From: Aureobasidium sp. EXF-3400
Taxonomy: Eukaryota > Ascomycota > Dothideomycetes > Dothideales > Saccotheciaceae
Assembly: GCA_024195585.1 (NCBI GenBank)
Contig: SWBL01000045.1
Coordinates: forward strand, 62,001 to 126,000
Direction: 5' to 3'
Length of the DNA: 64,000 nt
The notes below the pieces were generated by a model. That model ran no database searches and was not told the DNA's origin. It saw only the letters and a program-made list of their open reading frames with translations. The position numbers and the translations under genes were made by a program. Position 1 is the stretch's first letter, and each line of letters begins with the position of its first letter. Positions 30,904 through 43,382 of this stretch are shown here, in pieces.

Positions 30904-32691
30904 ATGGCAAGGGTTCGAACGCCATCCGCATGGGAGAGTGCACCTGATATCCTGAGGACAGACTTGCCTCAACAAACCCAAGAAGCACACCCACATGTGA
31001 CATCAAGCCCACCACCCGTATCCGGCGAACGTCGCCAAAGCAGAAGACGCATTTCCAGACGTGGTACATATCCAAAACAACGCGAAAGCCAATGGATCCA
31101 GTACGAAGGCGGATCGCCACAGCTTGTGCCCATCAGAAATGGCGTGCCAGATCCTCCGTACCCAGTCACACCTCCGCCGCTCGAGCGACCTCAGCTAGGT
31201 TTGCCTCAACTTGGCTACCGAGCACCAACACCACAGCCGGCTTTGCCCCAATCAAGCGTACAGCCGCCAGTGCAAAGACCGGGAAACAAGCCATCCCGCC
31301 TGCTTCAGCGTCAGCGAGACTGTGCCCGCCAGCTCGATGCTTCGCTGTCAACACTCAGCCTCACAGCTTTGGCCTCGGGCTCGGTACTGCTTGTCTCGGC
31401 TATCTTGTTCGTCCGCAGCGTGATGACTGGCACACCCCATGCAGTTGTCGGAAAATCAGCATTGATCGTTTTCTTTGCTCTGTCGGTGGCAGCCTTCATC
31501 GTCTCCTTTGGTTTGATCTTAGGTGTATTGTGTCGAAGAACCAGAGCGACCAGAGGTGCTATCGTGAGAGCACAAGCAAGACAAGAGATTGAGTTGGAGA
31601 CAAGATCGCGTGCGAGCGAAGGCGGGTTGCCCTTGTATGATCTGGGTAGACGCAATGCGATTTGTGAGCTTCGTGATGAACCAGGAGTTGTGGTTGGTGG
31701 TCGCCCGAACGTATGGCTTCAGCGTCCGGACGAAGGTAGAGTCATCCATCGTCGTTTCGCACCACCTATTCGAGTTGCTTCAAGGCATCTGTCCGAAGTC
31801 CCATTCTCACGACCTCCAACACCCCACCCTAGGCCACCTTTGTCGCCTCTCCTGCCGCCTGTGCCTAGCACACCTCCTCCACCCATACCCGAGCGCAATC
31901 CTGCTCGCCTGCTAGCAACGGCCAAGAAGATCAAAGAAGATACTGATGCCGATGCTCTGAGTACAATCGCACAGCCCAGCCCAGAACCAGCCGTCTCACC
32001 AAAGACTCTACCACTGAAGGCCGTTACACAAAGCGATCACAATGGCGCTGTCTCTAGTCGTTCGACTCAGATGTTCAACCAGCACATGCTTAGGGCAGGC
32101 ACTCGCGAGTTGCAAGCCTACCTTAATGCTCCATCGAACTCCAGCTTGAATACTTTTGCTGCGTACCAACACAGCAAGAGTGATTCGTCCACTACCCTGG
32201 ACGTGATGAGTAACGATCGCAGCGTATACAGCAATGTCAACGACCAGGGAGATGATGAGGAGCATCAAGTCGGCGAAGCATCGGTGCTGAGTCTGCGGAA
32301 GGTAGGCAAGGCACGTGAGTGCTACATTCCAGCCCCGAAGAGTAATACGTCAATGCCCAAGTCACCCGATACTAAGAAGCAGCGACGTTCGAAACTCAGG
32401 GTATTTACCGACACCTCGCAGGCACAGGGCGAGAAACCCAAGGCACGCAGGTATCAAAGTATGATGGACCCACTGCCAAGCGCACCTTTTCTGCTCTCAG
32501 CACCGAAGAACAAGGACAAGCAGGTTGCAGTCAGAAGGCCACACAGTCTAAGTCCGAAGAAGCTGACCGGGAATATGGCGAAGCCACAGGCGACTGGACT
32601 TGGCATCTCGATCGGCACAGAGCAGAACAAGGAGAACATAGATCCTGGCCAGGGCGAGATGGAAACTTGGAGTGCTTTAGGCGATCGCTAG
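30904..32691 (+). CDS. Hypothetical two-transmembrane, largely disordered protein
   Basis: Single exon, 595 residues from ATG at 30904. The N-terminal 130 residues are Pro/Arg/Ser-rich and probably disordered. Two hydrophobic helices follow (about 150-172, LTALASGSVLLVSAILFV; and 187-210, LIVFFALSVAAFIVSFGL), forming a hairpin. The remaining ~380 residues are again low-complexity, with Pro-rich runs that could bind SH3 domains (PRPPLSPLLPPVP, STPPPPIPERN) and several S/T-P sites. A KENxD-like KENID sits near the C-terminus. Both long tails should face the cytosol. I do not recognise a family; similar architecture is seen in many uncharacterised fungal membrane proteins. Confidence 0.68.
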   Translation: MARVRTPSAWESAPDILRTDLPQQTQEAHPHVTSSPPPVSGERRQSRRRISRRGTYPKQRESQWIQYEGGSPQLVPIRNGVPDPPYPVTPPPLERPQLGLPQLGYRAPTPQPALPQSSVQPPVQRPGNKPSRLLQRQRDCARQLDASLSTLSLTALASGSVLLVSAILFVRSVMTGTPHAVVGKSALIVFFALSVAAFIVSFGLILGVLCRRTRATRGAIVRAQARQEIELETRSRASEGGLPLYDLGRRNAICELRDEPGVVVGGRPNVWLQRPDEGRVIHRRFAPPIRVASRHLSEVPFSRPPTPHPRPPLSPLLPPVPSTPPPPIPERNPARLLATAKKIKEDTDADALSTIAQPSPEPAVSPKTLPLKAVTQSDHNGAVSSRSTQMFNQHMLRAGTRELQAYLNAPSNSSLNTFAAYQHSKSDSSTTLDVMSNDRSVYSNVNDQGDDEEHQVGEASVLSLRKVGKARECYIPAPKSNTSMPKSPDTKKQRRSKLRVFTDTSQAQGEKPKARRYQSMMDPLPSAPFLLSAPKNKDKQVAVRRPHSLSPKKLTGNMAKPQATGLGISIGTEQNKENIDPGQGEMETWSALGDR

Positions 32692-32790
32692 ACCATTGGA
32701 GGGGGCAGCTGAAGCATGATGATTTGGCTTTTTCCATGTTGCTGGCGGAGATGTCGATGGGGTTCTCCAACATCAGACTTAGTCAGACGT

Positions 32791-33806
32791 TCAATCATTC
32801 CAACCTTCAATCTCAAATTCGTATCTCTGAACATCGTGGTCTGTCGGACGACCGTTGTCATCGTAAAGTGTTTTCTCGACGTACGTGGCGGTACCGTCAC
32901 GATCAACAAGAATGACGGTTTGCTTCTGTGTCCCATATGCTTCACTGTCGGTCTTTGCAGTACGGCCTGCATCGCAAACAGCATGGTCATCGCCAGAAGA
33001 ACATTCCGCTTCTTCTCGACCAATTCTAGGGATGAAGATGCTGTTCCGAAGTTGATAGACGTATGTCTCCCAGTCTTCGCCGTGTTGGCGACCAGGCAAA
33101 GCGTCGAGGCTCAATATTTTGAACAACGCGTTGAGCAGGTCTTCTTTGCTCGAGCCTTCCGCAGCGTGCTTTTGGATCACGATATCAAGCGTATGCTCCC
33201 CGTCCACGACCTTCGGCCAAGACTTGTCGCCGTAATGAGAGTTGCTGAGGCCTTGGATCTCACCAGGCTTACCACAAATCCAGGTGGTAGCCGAAGCGTC
33301 CTCGGTGCGGTTTGAGATAATCGCGAGGCCTTCTCCCTCTTGCGCACAAATGTTTCGCCTGCTCAACCTACCAAAGACGAGGCTGAAACCTCCTACATCG
33401 CCTACACCGACATCTTCGATCATGTGTCGTGCAAACTCCTGAGAAGACTGTGCGCTTGACGGAGGCAGTGTCAAGAATGCTTTTGGCAATCCTCCTCGCG
33501 ACTTTGTGCCATATACCAGGGCGTCAGACTCGCGAAAATTAGTTAGACAAGCCAGGCGACCCTGCTTGGTGAGGCCTAGCCATGTGCCTTGCTCCGGACG
33601 TTGAAGATCACGACCTCCTAGAACATGTTCATTGGGCGACGGCCAGAAGGCGGCTTTTGCAGTCGGTCGATTCAAGAATTCCTATAGCCGAAATGGTGTC
33701 AGTCGGCCAAACGTGGCCAGTATGGTTCGGGCGTAATTACATCGCGGTTGTTCAGCAGAATGAACGGATATTCGGGATGAGCAGTCGTAAGCAAAGCGAT
33801 ACACAT
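32791..33806 (-). CDS. TANGO2/NRDE family protein
   Basis: Two exons: 33806-33741 (22 codons) and 33681-32791, with a 59-bp intron, 318 residues. The N-terminus MCIALLTTAHPEYPFILLNN then RDEFLNRPT is the family signature, with the conserved Cys2 and the NRDE motif (here NNRDEF). It is followed by VLGGRDLQRPEQGTWLGLT and later LTNFRES, all matching TANGO2 (DUF833). Family members are linked to Golgi/ER organisation, mitochondria and lipid or heme handling; the biochemical activity is debated. Cys2 immediately after the initiator Met resembles an N-terminal nucleophile. The second exon alone lacks the NRDE start, so the short first exon is essential. Confidence 0.88.
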
Positions 33807-35063
33807 GCTGCAGGCCTCCGAGGATGAATTTCAGAGTTTGATAGTAGCGACTTGGAACGGTGTTTGTGGTTGACAGGACTGCAGACAGCCGCCTGTCCGT
33901 CAGAAGTGGTTGGGCCGGGACCACATGACGTTTGCCGAAGACTTCCGCGCCAAATGCCCAGCGTTTGACAAATCTGACAAGCCTGATTTTGTGAGCTTGA
34001 CCATGAACCAAGACAGACGTCGAGCATCTCCAAGGCGCGTATGATGTTGAACATGATTATGCCTTTGTCCGACTGTGAGACTCCATCACAGCGACTTGCG
34101 ACGAGAATTCACACCGAAAGCGCTGAAAGAAAGAGCTCTCCACAAGCAAGCCGGCACCCGCCTTGTGTCCGTCGCAACTTGACTCGCATGTGTTACACCG
34201 TTGATGCTAAGATGCTATGCAGGCTTCCTTTAGTGTTAAAGCTTGATCAACATCTTGTTTATGTCGACGTCTAGTGTTCGACATGCAGCATCCCCCTTCA
34301 GGTAATTAATGACCGCAACGATTGCGACTCTGAGATTCTCAGTGTGGGTTGTGTGCCGCTGTCTGCAGTGCGCCTACACATGTGCCACAATACTACCTGT
34401 ATCACATTATTCCCGTACTGTGGTATAGCTTTGGTGAGTCTTGGAGTGTTTTGGTAATCGTGATTCGCTGCTTGAAGAACCAGATCTTCAAAATGATCGA
34501 CATTGTCGATTGTCTCCGAGATGAGGTTCGGACCGAATTTTTTCTTGACACAATTCCAAAATTAACCATCAAACACGAACACTTCGTGTCGCGACGAGCT
34601 CAGGGCTTGTTGGCCAACGGTGAATGTTATACGAGGGCGAGAGATGGAAATTTCACGGAACAATGAACAAGAAAGGAAGGTCCCTAGTCGCACAAATGCT
34701 CGAGAGGGAGAGTAAGAAATTGGACAGGGAGGGAGACCCGAGTGTAGGGCTCATACAATCTGTCTCAGCATGAAAAGTAGAGATAGAGCGGCACCTATCA
34801 AACAGACAAGCCTAATCTCCCGTTAATTCAGAGGCTCAGAGCAGTTGCTTGGGCTACATTTCGAAAAGAGCCGCGGCGGCTAGTCCGGATACTTCAAGCA
34901 CCATCATACGCCCACTTTTTCCAAGAATATCAAGGTTTTGATTCACGTTTGCTGCGTCGGCTTGGTGAAGGCTGGGAACTTCCTACTTCTTATAATCGCT
35001 CTTTCCTCAGTATTTACATCACGCTCGCTTTTGAATATCATTCTCGCATTCCTCAACATCATC
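33807..35063. other. Spacer upstream of TANGO2-like and GH72 genes
   Basis: About 1.25 kb of divergent promoter sequence. Short frames (34041-34274, 34349-34666) lack any domain. No gene or RNA is supported. Confidence 0.4.
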
Positions 35064-36739
35064 ATGAAGACGGTAATTTCGCCAGCGCGCAATGCCACAA
35101 TCGCAAAGACGCGTATGCTAACTCTAATCGTAGACATCTGTTACAGGCACCGCTCTGGCAGCGGCCTCGCTTTTCTCATCCTTTGCAGCAGCAGTTCAAA
35201 CAGTCAATGTTAATGGTGCAAACTTCGTCAAGTCGGGTGGAGACCGCTTCTCTATTGTTGGTGTTGAGTAAGCGCGATCATGACGCAACTCTCAACGCGC
35301 ATCGCTAACGGGTTCACTTTAGCTACCAGCCTGGCGGTTCCTCAGGCGTGACAGCCACCAGCGATCCTCTGAGTGACCCTGATGCTTGTCTGAGAGATGC
35401 AATTCTCATGCAGCGCCTTGGTGTCAACACTATCAGAGTGTACAACTTGATTGCTGAAATCAACCACGACGAGTGTGCATCCATCTTCAACGCTGCTGGT
35501 ATTCATATGCTCCTGGACGTCAACAATGGCTTCTCCGGATCCTACCTTGACCGCTCTGCGCCCTGGACAACTTATACCAACGACTACATGAACCATGTTT
35601 TCAGCGTCATCGAGGCTTTCGCACCCTACCCCAACCTTCTTGGATTCTTCTCTGGTAACGAGGTCATCAACGAACAGAGTGCTTACAATGCACCCGCCTA
35701 CATTCGCGCTGTCACTCGCGACATGAAGGACTACATTGCCAAGAACATAAACAGAGACATCAGTGTTGGCTACTCAGCTGCCGACGTTGCTGATATTCTT
35801 AGCGACACTTGGGAGTATCTTGGCTGTGAGCTGTCGAACTCGACATCTTCCAAGATCGACTTCTTTGGTCTCAATGACTACGAATGGTGAGTCGCCAGAG
35901 TTTTTCAATTAGATTAAGACATGCTGACATGAGATGATAGGTGCGGAGACAGCACTTTCGAACAGTCTGGTTACAGCAAGCTCATTGATCTGTTCGGCAA
36001 CACCAGCATTCCTGTCTTCTTCTCCGAGTACGGATGCAACCTTGTCAAGCCCCGCACTTTCACTAACGTCCCTGTACTTTACGGCCAGGAGATGAGTGTC
36101 ATGTCTGGTGGTCTGGTCTACGAGTACTCTGAGGGCGAGAACGACTATGGTCTTGTCAACATTACCAGCGCTGACGAGATCCATCTCCGCGAAGACTACG
36201 GCTTCCTTGCTACACAGTACAGTAAGCTCGATGAGAGCCTTCTCAACTCTGCCAACAGCACTGCCACTGGTCGTAAGGCTCCTGCATGTGACCCTGACCT
36301 TATCACCGAGAGCTCTTTCTACAACAGCTGGGACCTTCCCGCTCGTCCCAGTGGTGTTGATGCTATGATCAGCAGCGGCATCTCCAGTGCCAACAAGGGA
36401 AAGACCGTTTCCGTTACCAGCACTGCTATGCCCGCTACTGTCTACGACTACAACGGCGAACAGCTCAACAACCTCGAACTTACCGTTCTCTCAGAGCAAG
36501 ACAGCAACCAACCTGGCCTTGCTGGAAACTACACTCCCTCCACCCCTACCGGAACTGCATCAGCCACTGGCAGCAGCAGCACTGGCGGTAGCTCGAGCGC
36601 CACCCGTAGCAGCTCTGGATCGCCCTCCTCAACTGCCGCCCAATCCGCAGCCACCAGCAGTGGTGCCGCCGCACCCATGGTCGTCTCCTCGGGCGCCGCA
36701 ACTTTCGGTGCTTTCCTTGCCTCTTTCTTCTTATTGTAA
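35064..36739 (+). CDS. GPI-anchored beta-1,3-glucanosyltransferase, GH72 (Gas/Gel family)
   Basis: Four exons: 35064-35072 (only 9 nt, MKT), 35134-35267, 35323-35886 and 35941-36739, 501 residues. The first intron has a textbook GCTAAC branch site and TAG acceptor. A signal peptide (about 1-24) is created only after joining the 9-nt exon. The catalytic GH72 barrel shows the acid/base E161 (FSGNEVIN) and nucleophile E265 (FFSEYGCN). A C-terminal Ser/Thr-rich stretch (about 425-475) leads to a hydrophobic GPI signal (ATFGAFLASFFLL). There is no cysteine-rich X8/CBM43 module, so it belongs to the Gel1-like subgroup. It elongates and remodels beta-1,3-glucan at the outer face of the plasma membrane. 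Confidence 0.93.
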
Positions 36740-39700
36740 AGCCATGATTATCATTCCTTCGCAACAGCATGAGAGGTGACGCAGGCTCATCACCCTTTTT
36801 CTTTGTATACTTTTCACGTGTAGCATAATATTCCCATTCTCATTTTCTTGCATCAATTGGTCCAAGAGAAACCTGGGCTACGACAACTTTGGGCTGCATC
36901 AGTGTTTTGTCTTTAGAACGTTCAATACCACTTTGTTTTTTTTATCACCTTGAACACACCTTTCGACTCTTGTATCCTGCATTGCTTGCCCGGACGGTCG
37001 GACTCCATTCTAACACCCTTATCTTCTACCAGTGGGACCGCCTTCTGTAAGCTCAAGAACATGGTGTCCAAATGACATTGTCCTATTCAGGCAAGTACGA
37101 GTGGGTTCATGTAAATCAGCCAACGCTTCTTTTCCTACCCACACCCACAATTGATACAGCTTGGCTTCTCTAGTGGTCAGACCGCTAGTATTTCGACTAC
37201 TGACCACATTCCATTTGCACCGAGCTGTTGGCCTCGCTAGAGGAACTAACCATAGTTGATCAGGTAAGTAAACTCAGTTTCCTGATTGTATCCCTGAGCA
37301 GCTCCCTGCAATATTTGAGGGTGTGAGTACTTCAGGCGGCGATATACCTCAGCCAGGAAGTGATGGAGAGTCGCAGCGAGATGTTGACCTCCTGACTTGC
37401 CTCCTTGGTCCTGGCTTCCCTTCTCTTGCCTTCCCTCAACAAAAAAGAGCGATTATATCATAGTCCGCAACATTTGTGCCTCATCTTGGTGACCAGACGG
37501 AACCTGAGGTCTTTTGGTGCTCCTTTGATCAACTCAGAATTGAGGTGAGAGTGATCTTGTATACCCATAGAAATGGGACGTCATAGTGGTAAGGAGAGTT
37601 ATGATGCTGCTATTGCTGCTACTGCTGTAACTGGTAGACCCAGGAACAACGGGAATTAGAATCGAGTGAGAATACACAGGCAAGATTATCAATGATGATA
37701 ACACGGCCTAGGGAAGAGTCGTTCCAGCTCATCAGTATAAACACTACTACATAATAATCTTGAGGTAGAGATGCTATCAACCAAGTCCGCATCGGCATGA
37801 TTCTATCGAAGACAGACAACAGGTATACCTTTCCAGCGTAAGGAGGTATTCGTGTCGGAAATTGACTCACAGCGATCAGGTATCGACACCAAGAACAATC
37901 AGGTCAGTGAAACCAAAATGCCTTGACTCCATCCCAGACTAGTTTTCCACAGCCAAACTAGTGCCTTGAGCATCGTCGACATCAATGTATCGCAGCTAGG
38001 GAGTGATAGGGAGTTGCAGGAGACACTCACCTGATGATCTTAGTGCAGTCGGCAACATGCTTATCATTAAAAAGCTGTACTAGACTGATGTATGCAAGTT
38101 CTTCCCAGGTCGTGTCTGGTATGTCTCCACAGACGACTGATCTCCTCGCTGTGTAGATGTTTGGGTGGTAAGTAACAGGTGGCTTGATTTTTGACTGCGA
38201 TAAGGCATTTATTGAGCAAGACCTTCAGAGAGCAAGATTGAGTGGCGATGGTACAGCAGAGATTTGAGTCAGAATAGAGAATTTCACAGGTGCGTTTCCG
38301 TAGCTGACATAGACATAGAGAGTATGCTCGAAGGAAGAACTTTTTGGCCTCCCCCATCCATAACATTGCTGTGTATATACTGTGAGTCCATTGCTCTAGC
38401 ATACGATCCCCGAACTGGGGAGCAGAGAGATCGCAACTGCCATAACCTTCCAATCATATATTCCAAGTCAAGCAACCAGCCCCTGAGAGAGGTTATCGGG
38501 TCGGTGAATCTCTGATTCCATCTCCGCTGTCTCGTGTCCAACTATGCCACTGACGGAGAGAGGTAGGTCCGCTGGGAGATACAGTATGATCTGGTATATC
38601 ACTTGCCTTGTGACTCCTTCCCGCTGTGATATATTCGGAGGTCGATCCGTTCACATTGGCAAGAGGCTGCATCACCTTGGACTCTCTTGTATAGCACTGG
38701 CCAGTACGAAAAAAACGATAGGTCGGTTGACTAGAAGTTATGTTTGCGATCTCTGAACCAATTTTATATTGCACTCCTCATCGCGTAAGCTGAATATCAC
38801 TCCAGTGTTGACTCTGTGAGGCTGTAGTCGTTCGAAAGTGGCTTTCGATCATTATTCAGACTTGATTGATTAGCAGCTAGACTAAGAGCTTTACAGTCAA
38901 TACAAGTGAAGGGTAAGAACATCAGATATAGGACTTCTCGCATAACCTCCTCTTCGGCGCCGGTAGCTAGGATGTACATTCCTGGTATCCGGGAGTAAGT
39001 GTAAGTTGGGCAGAGGGAATGATTACCTCGAGGTTGGAGTCCAAGGCGAATCTCGAGTAGGAGAAGCGATATCAATAGATAGCCGAGGAAGAACTACGTA
39101 ACTCCAAGTGAAGCAACAATGCCACCTTTTTTCTTGACGACATCCACCTTCACTTCCTCCATCACGTTATAATGCAGTGAAACCAGCTCTCTACCAGCAA
39201 ATCGGGAAGTTGGCCTAATTGGTAACAACACTATTTGCGATAAAACTCCTGAGAGTCTCCTGCAGAGGTCGTCGGTTCGATCCTTATAATAAGCAGATTC
39301 TTTCGCTCTGTACTCGCAAATGTAGAATACTCTGCAAGATGGAGGGAGTTTTCCCAAGTCGCGCAATAGCGGCTTGGTTTTTTGCTGGTTTTTGTGTGGG
39401 TGGTGTCCTTGTCTCTACTAACTGTCAAGCAATAGACGTCAAAGGTTTGATATCCTTGCCTAGACTAGAGTTGGACATGCGCGGCCGTCGTGCTGATATC
39501 CAAGTGCCACTCATGTATGCAACAAGGCTTGCAGGTTGCAAGCTCTTTGTGAGCACGAAGTATAAGAGGTCTTCGATCAAGAAATATCTGGCACACTAGT
39601 GCAAGATGCTGCGTGACTACCGGCATCTGTAACGACACGTTCGTCGACGCCAGTTTGAGTGGCACGAGAGAAGTGCATCTGATGTTATGTCAGTGAAGTA

Positions 39701-40440
39701 CAAGTCAAATAGTTGATCAGGTTAGTGATCCAGGAGGTAAATGTATAATCTCTTCTGAGCATCCTTGTATATGGCATTGATAAGCGCGGCCGCGGGAATA
39801 GATTTTCCATCACTGGGTCACTGACCTGACTGTTTGACTGTGACGGCGGTACTTGATTTGCCAGGCCCATAAGGCGTGGTTTTGAGAACTACCGGTCTAA
39901 GTTTTTTCTAACAACGTCTTGTTTCTTGTCTTTGGCGATCATGTCTTTGCGGTTCAGATTGTTTGTGTCAACCGAAAATTATATACTCCTTGGAGTCCTA
40001 GGTACGGTACGCTTTGCAGCTTGGCGCTATCTTTTCTTTCACCACAGTCAATATTGTGGTTATTTCGTGAGTTGTATCACGATCACTCATGCTATTTCTG
40101 TGGTTGCTCCAATCGAATGACAGCTCTAATGTTAGAAAGTATAGCAAGCTTTGGTATCACACACTGCCGAGAAAAATTGAAAGTTCAAGTTGTTGATAAA
40201 CATACACTTGTACTATTAACACTCTGCCATTCCCAAAATGAACGCCACGCTCGCTATAGAGAAGTGAGATGTAAAAAAGCCCTAAAAACGATAAACAAAA
40301 TTTCACCCAAAGACGCCAAATGCTAAATGCTATGATCATGTACATGCAATGCAATCCACGACGTCCTTCGTACATATAACCTCATACAATGCCACCTCCT
40401 TTTTCGTTAGTCTTTCGATTATAGTCGAGTCCTCTCTCGT
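36740..40440. other. 3.7-kb gene-free region
   Basis: Both strands hold only short, overlapping frames (for example 38067-38453 minus, 39919-40326 plus) with no domain. It includes the GH72 3' UTR, a small GCTGCTATT-type triplet stretch near 37607-37626, several GATCAGGT words (37259, 37876, 39717), and a SINE-like copy at 39204-39430. It is AT-richer than neighbouring genes by eye. Confidence 0.5.
39204..39430 (+). mobile_element. tRNA-headed SINE-like element, copy B
   Basis: A-box-like TGGCCTAATTGG at 39211-39222 and a B-box GGTTCGATCC at 39274-39283 give a tRNA-like head, 63 bp apart. The T-arm does not pair fully, so it is not a functional tRNA. The body contains GGGAGTTTTCCCAA (39344-39357) and TGGTTTTTTGCTG (39375-39387), the same two words as in copy A at 9308-9540. 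Copies A and B otherwise diverge strongly. Ends are not defined. Confidence 0.5.
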
Positions 40441-42195
40441 CTATGCCAACAGCGGACGCTGCTCGTTAGTCTCAACTTCCTGCTCTTCCTCATCCTGCAC
40501 AACGATGTGAACGATCTCCTGTCTGTGTTCCTCAGGAGGCATGAAACGGCAAGGAGCACGAGCGCGTACTTGATGCCATTCACTGCTCTTCTTGCGGTTG
40601 ACAAAGAAGACCTGAATGGCACCAATAACAGCAACGGCACCGCTGACCCACCACGCAAGAGCCGTGAAATCGATATCGATGCCGATACCGTAGAGGATAC
40701 CTGCGATGGGGGAAGCAAGGGTGCGGCAAGCGGCGCCAGTGCTGGCAGCCAAGCCGTTGATCTTACCCAGACATGAGGGTGAGGGAGAAGCTTCCTTGAG
40801 CAGAATAAGCAGGACTGGGTAGACGAGAATGGAAAAGATGTTGCGGATAGTTAGGCAAGCGTAGATGCCAGGGTAGAGCCACTCTTCAGGCAGAAGCACC
40901 AAGTAAGGTACAACAATGTAAGCGATGGGGTGCAAGACAGTGGTGACGATGAAGAGCTTCCAAACGCCCAGCCATGCTGCAGCCAAAGGGAACACAATAG
41001 CTTGTACACCCAGTGCAATGATGCCGTTCACGGACATGACGACGCCTACATCTTGGATTGACAGACCGAGACCGCCTGCCATTGAACTTAGCTTGTTTCC
41101 ATGAGCTCTGCTCTCCACACGCGAGTCCTGGAAAAAGATGGGAAGCAAATGATCGTAGGACATGCTGTGGTATGTGAAGATGCCGAGAGCAACAATCAGC
41201 ATGACCACACGCTTGTTAAAGACGACTTGGTCCTGGGGTTCTGCTTCCTTTGGTGCATCCGTCCCGTCGGGCAAGACATTCCACTCCTGATCTTGGACGA
41301 CCTTGTTGAAGGTGCCGTAAGATTCGTTGTGCAAGTCGACTGCAGCTGTGAATGTTCCGGCTTGAGCAGCGAGAATCGGGGTTTCTGCTTCGGTGTGCTC
41401 GAGATCGTCTACCGTACTCCATGGCTGCATGTCAGGGTGAGTTTCTTCGAGGAAGAAAAATCCACAGACGATTGAGAACAGCATCAAGGCTGCACAGATC
41501 AGGTTGGGAAGCAGGTAAGGAAATTTGGCGAAGATTCCATGGGGAGAGAAGATCTCAGGGAAGTTGTCCGCTGGAGCTGAGAAAATGCCACCAATCGATG
41601 GGCCGATGATTGTGCCGATGGACCAGACGAAAGGCATGACCGAGTATGCTCGCGGCTCGTGCTTAGGGTTGACCGTAAGCTCGCCGACCATTGTCTGAAT
41701 AACTCCGATGTTTCCATTGAGGAAGCCTCCAATGGCTCTTCCGGCAAGAGCCATCCAGAAGTTAGTGGAAATACCAACCAAAAGGAGGGAAAGCATAGTG
41801 CCTGCACTTCCCAACAGCAGAACAGGCTTGCGCCCGATGCGGTCTGATAGACCTCCCCAATACCTTCGGAATTGTCAGTTTTGCGACGGACATGAAACTC
41901 CAGCTGGTGTTTACTCACATTCCTGTCAGAGATTCAGCAAGAGCAAAGGCTGAGATCAGCAAGCCAGCATAGAAAGATGCATTTGCGCGATCGGTTACAT
42001 TAAAGTCGAGCACGAGTTTCCAGGCATAGGGAAAGATGGAGGTGAGAGCAATCGGCTCGGCGACTCGAACGAGGGCTGGAAAATTATTAGGATCAACACC
42101 TCGAAGCCAGTACAAACAACAAACTTACCCAAGAAGAAGAGCTGAGTAGTAGGGAATTTGTTGAAATCCCGACGTTGCCTCTGAGGAGGAGACAT
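40441..42195 (-). CDS. MFS transporter (DHA1-like, ZIF/YCR023C-type)
   Basis: Three exons: 42195-42129, 42075-41919 and 41863-40441 (introns 53 and 55 bp), 548 residues. The N-terminal MSPPQRQRRDFNKFPTTQLF leads directly into helix 1. The conserved GLSDRIGRKPVLL (motif A) and GRAIGGFLNGNIGVIQTM segments identify the DHA1-like group that includes plant zinc-induced facilitators and yeast Ycr023c. A hydrophilic loop of ~80 residues separates the two six-helix halves, and the C-terminus is acidic (QDEEEQEVETNEQRPLL) with a dileucine-type vacuolar or endosomal sorting signal. Substrate unknown; membrane may be vacuolar rather than plasma membrane, by inference from the sorting motif. Confidence 0.87.
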
Positions 42196-43382
42196 TAGGT
42201 CGGAGAGTGTCTCACGGTGTTGAACAGGCTTCAAACAGAGAGCTAGGCTTATAAAAAAGATAGTCTTCTTGTCTGATATGCACGCTTGACAGTCGTTCCT
42301 CAATTAACACCAGACTGTATAAGAATGTTGTCGCTGGTGAGGTTTTGGAGGAGGGCGACGTGGGAAAGATGTTGGCAAGGAGAAAGATCTTTTGTATGTA
42401 GCGGATCGGCAGCGACTTGAGAAGAAAAACCTTCTCTGATTGGCTCAACGCCTGAGACTATCTTCGGAAAGCAGCCGCGCCGCGCTAAAGAACACAAGAG
42501 AGCAGCGATTTCGCCTCAAGGAGGCATGATTTCGCGGAGGCGAGTTTCCGTTACTTGATGCTTCATTTCCATTGCGTGTCTGGCTCCATCGATCGGAACG
42601 AGTCCAAATCCTCGATGGCTCAAGCAACTTTGGCATAGAGCAATTCGAGTACTTATCGCACTGAGACACGATGTACAGGTTTCCATGTTTCCTAATGTGA
42701 GCGAATTATGGCATGCAGCATGGATAAGATTGCTCAAGACGGCCGGGAAGGGGCGTTGAGCGCGTCTTGTGATTGATCAACTCAGTACCAGACTTGGGAT
42801 AGCTCGTTCCCGGCTATGCAGGCGCGGGGAACGTCGAGCTGGTTGTGTCGCGTGAGTCGTTGGATAGGCCACCAATACGGTCGTTCTGTATCTCACCGCA
42901 CTTCGAGATGGTTCTACAATTGAAGTGCAATGCTGGAAGCCTCTCTTGACTGGTCCGTACTGCCCAGACAGCAACACTTATTTGCTGTGCTTAGTGGTAT
43001 GTAGTAGTCATGAGCTAGTCTGGGTCTGGTCCTTCGCCTGCAATCTCTCCTTCTAGCTCTGCGAACTGTTCTGGGCGGCAGAGGGTCAGCCCGGCGCAGG
43101 GTTGACCGTTCGCTGATTGTAACAACAAACAAGAGTCTCATCGTCGAAAAAGCCTGTTGAAAACAGCCGGATTGCGGGGAGAATGCGATTCGACTGCCGA
43201 GAGAGAGGTTAGATATATGACTCGATGAGCTGCCTCTGATTTTCAACTCTTCCTCTCATCTTTCTTTCAAGCCAGCACACAAACAAGATTGTCACACGTT
43301 GTGCTCCGAGAACTCCCACAATTCAGGATAGTTGAACACATAGAGTTCAAGATTGTCACTGGTTTCCCCCATAATCAGAACC
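42196..43382. other. Divergent spacer between MFS gene and hypothetical gene
   Basis: About 1.2 kb. Minus frames here (42445-42669, 42914-43246) have no domain. Promoters of both flanking genes are expected; no other feature seen. Confidence 0.4.

Noticed and set aside
39204..39290. A functional tRNA gene
   Set aside because: The B-box is good but the stems fail to pair and no coherent anticodon arm can be drawn.
39919..40326. 135-codon plus-strand frame in the gene-free block
   Set aside because: No domain, atypical composition, no promoter or splice support.
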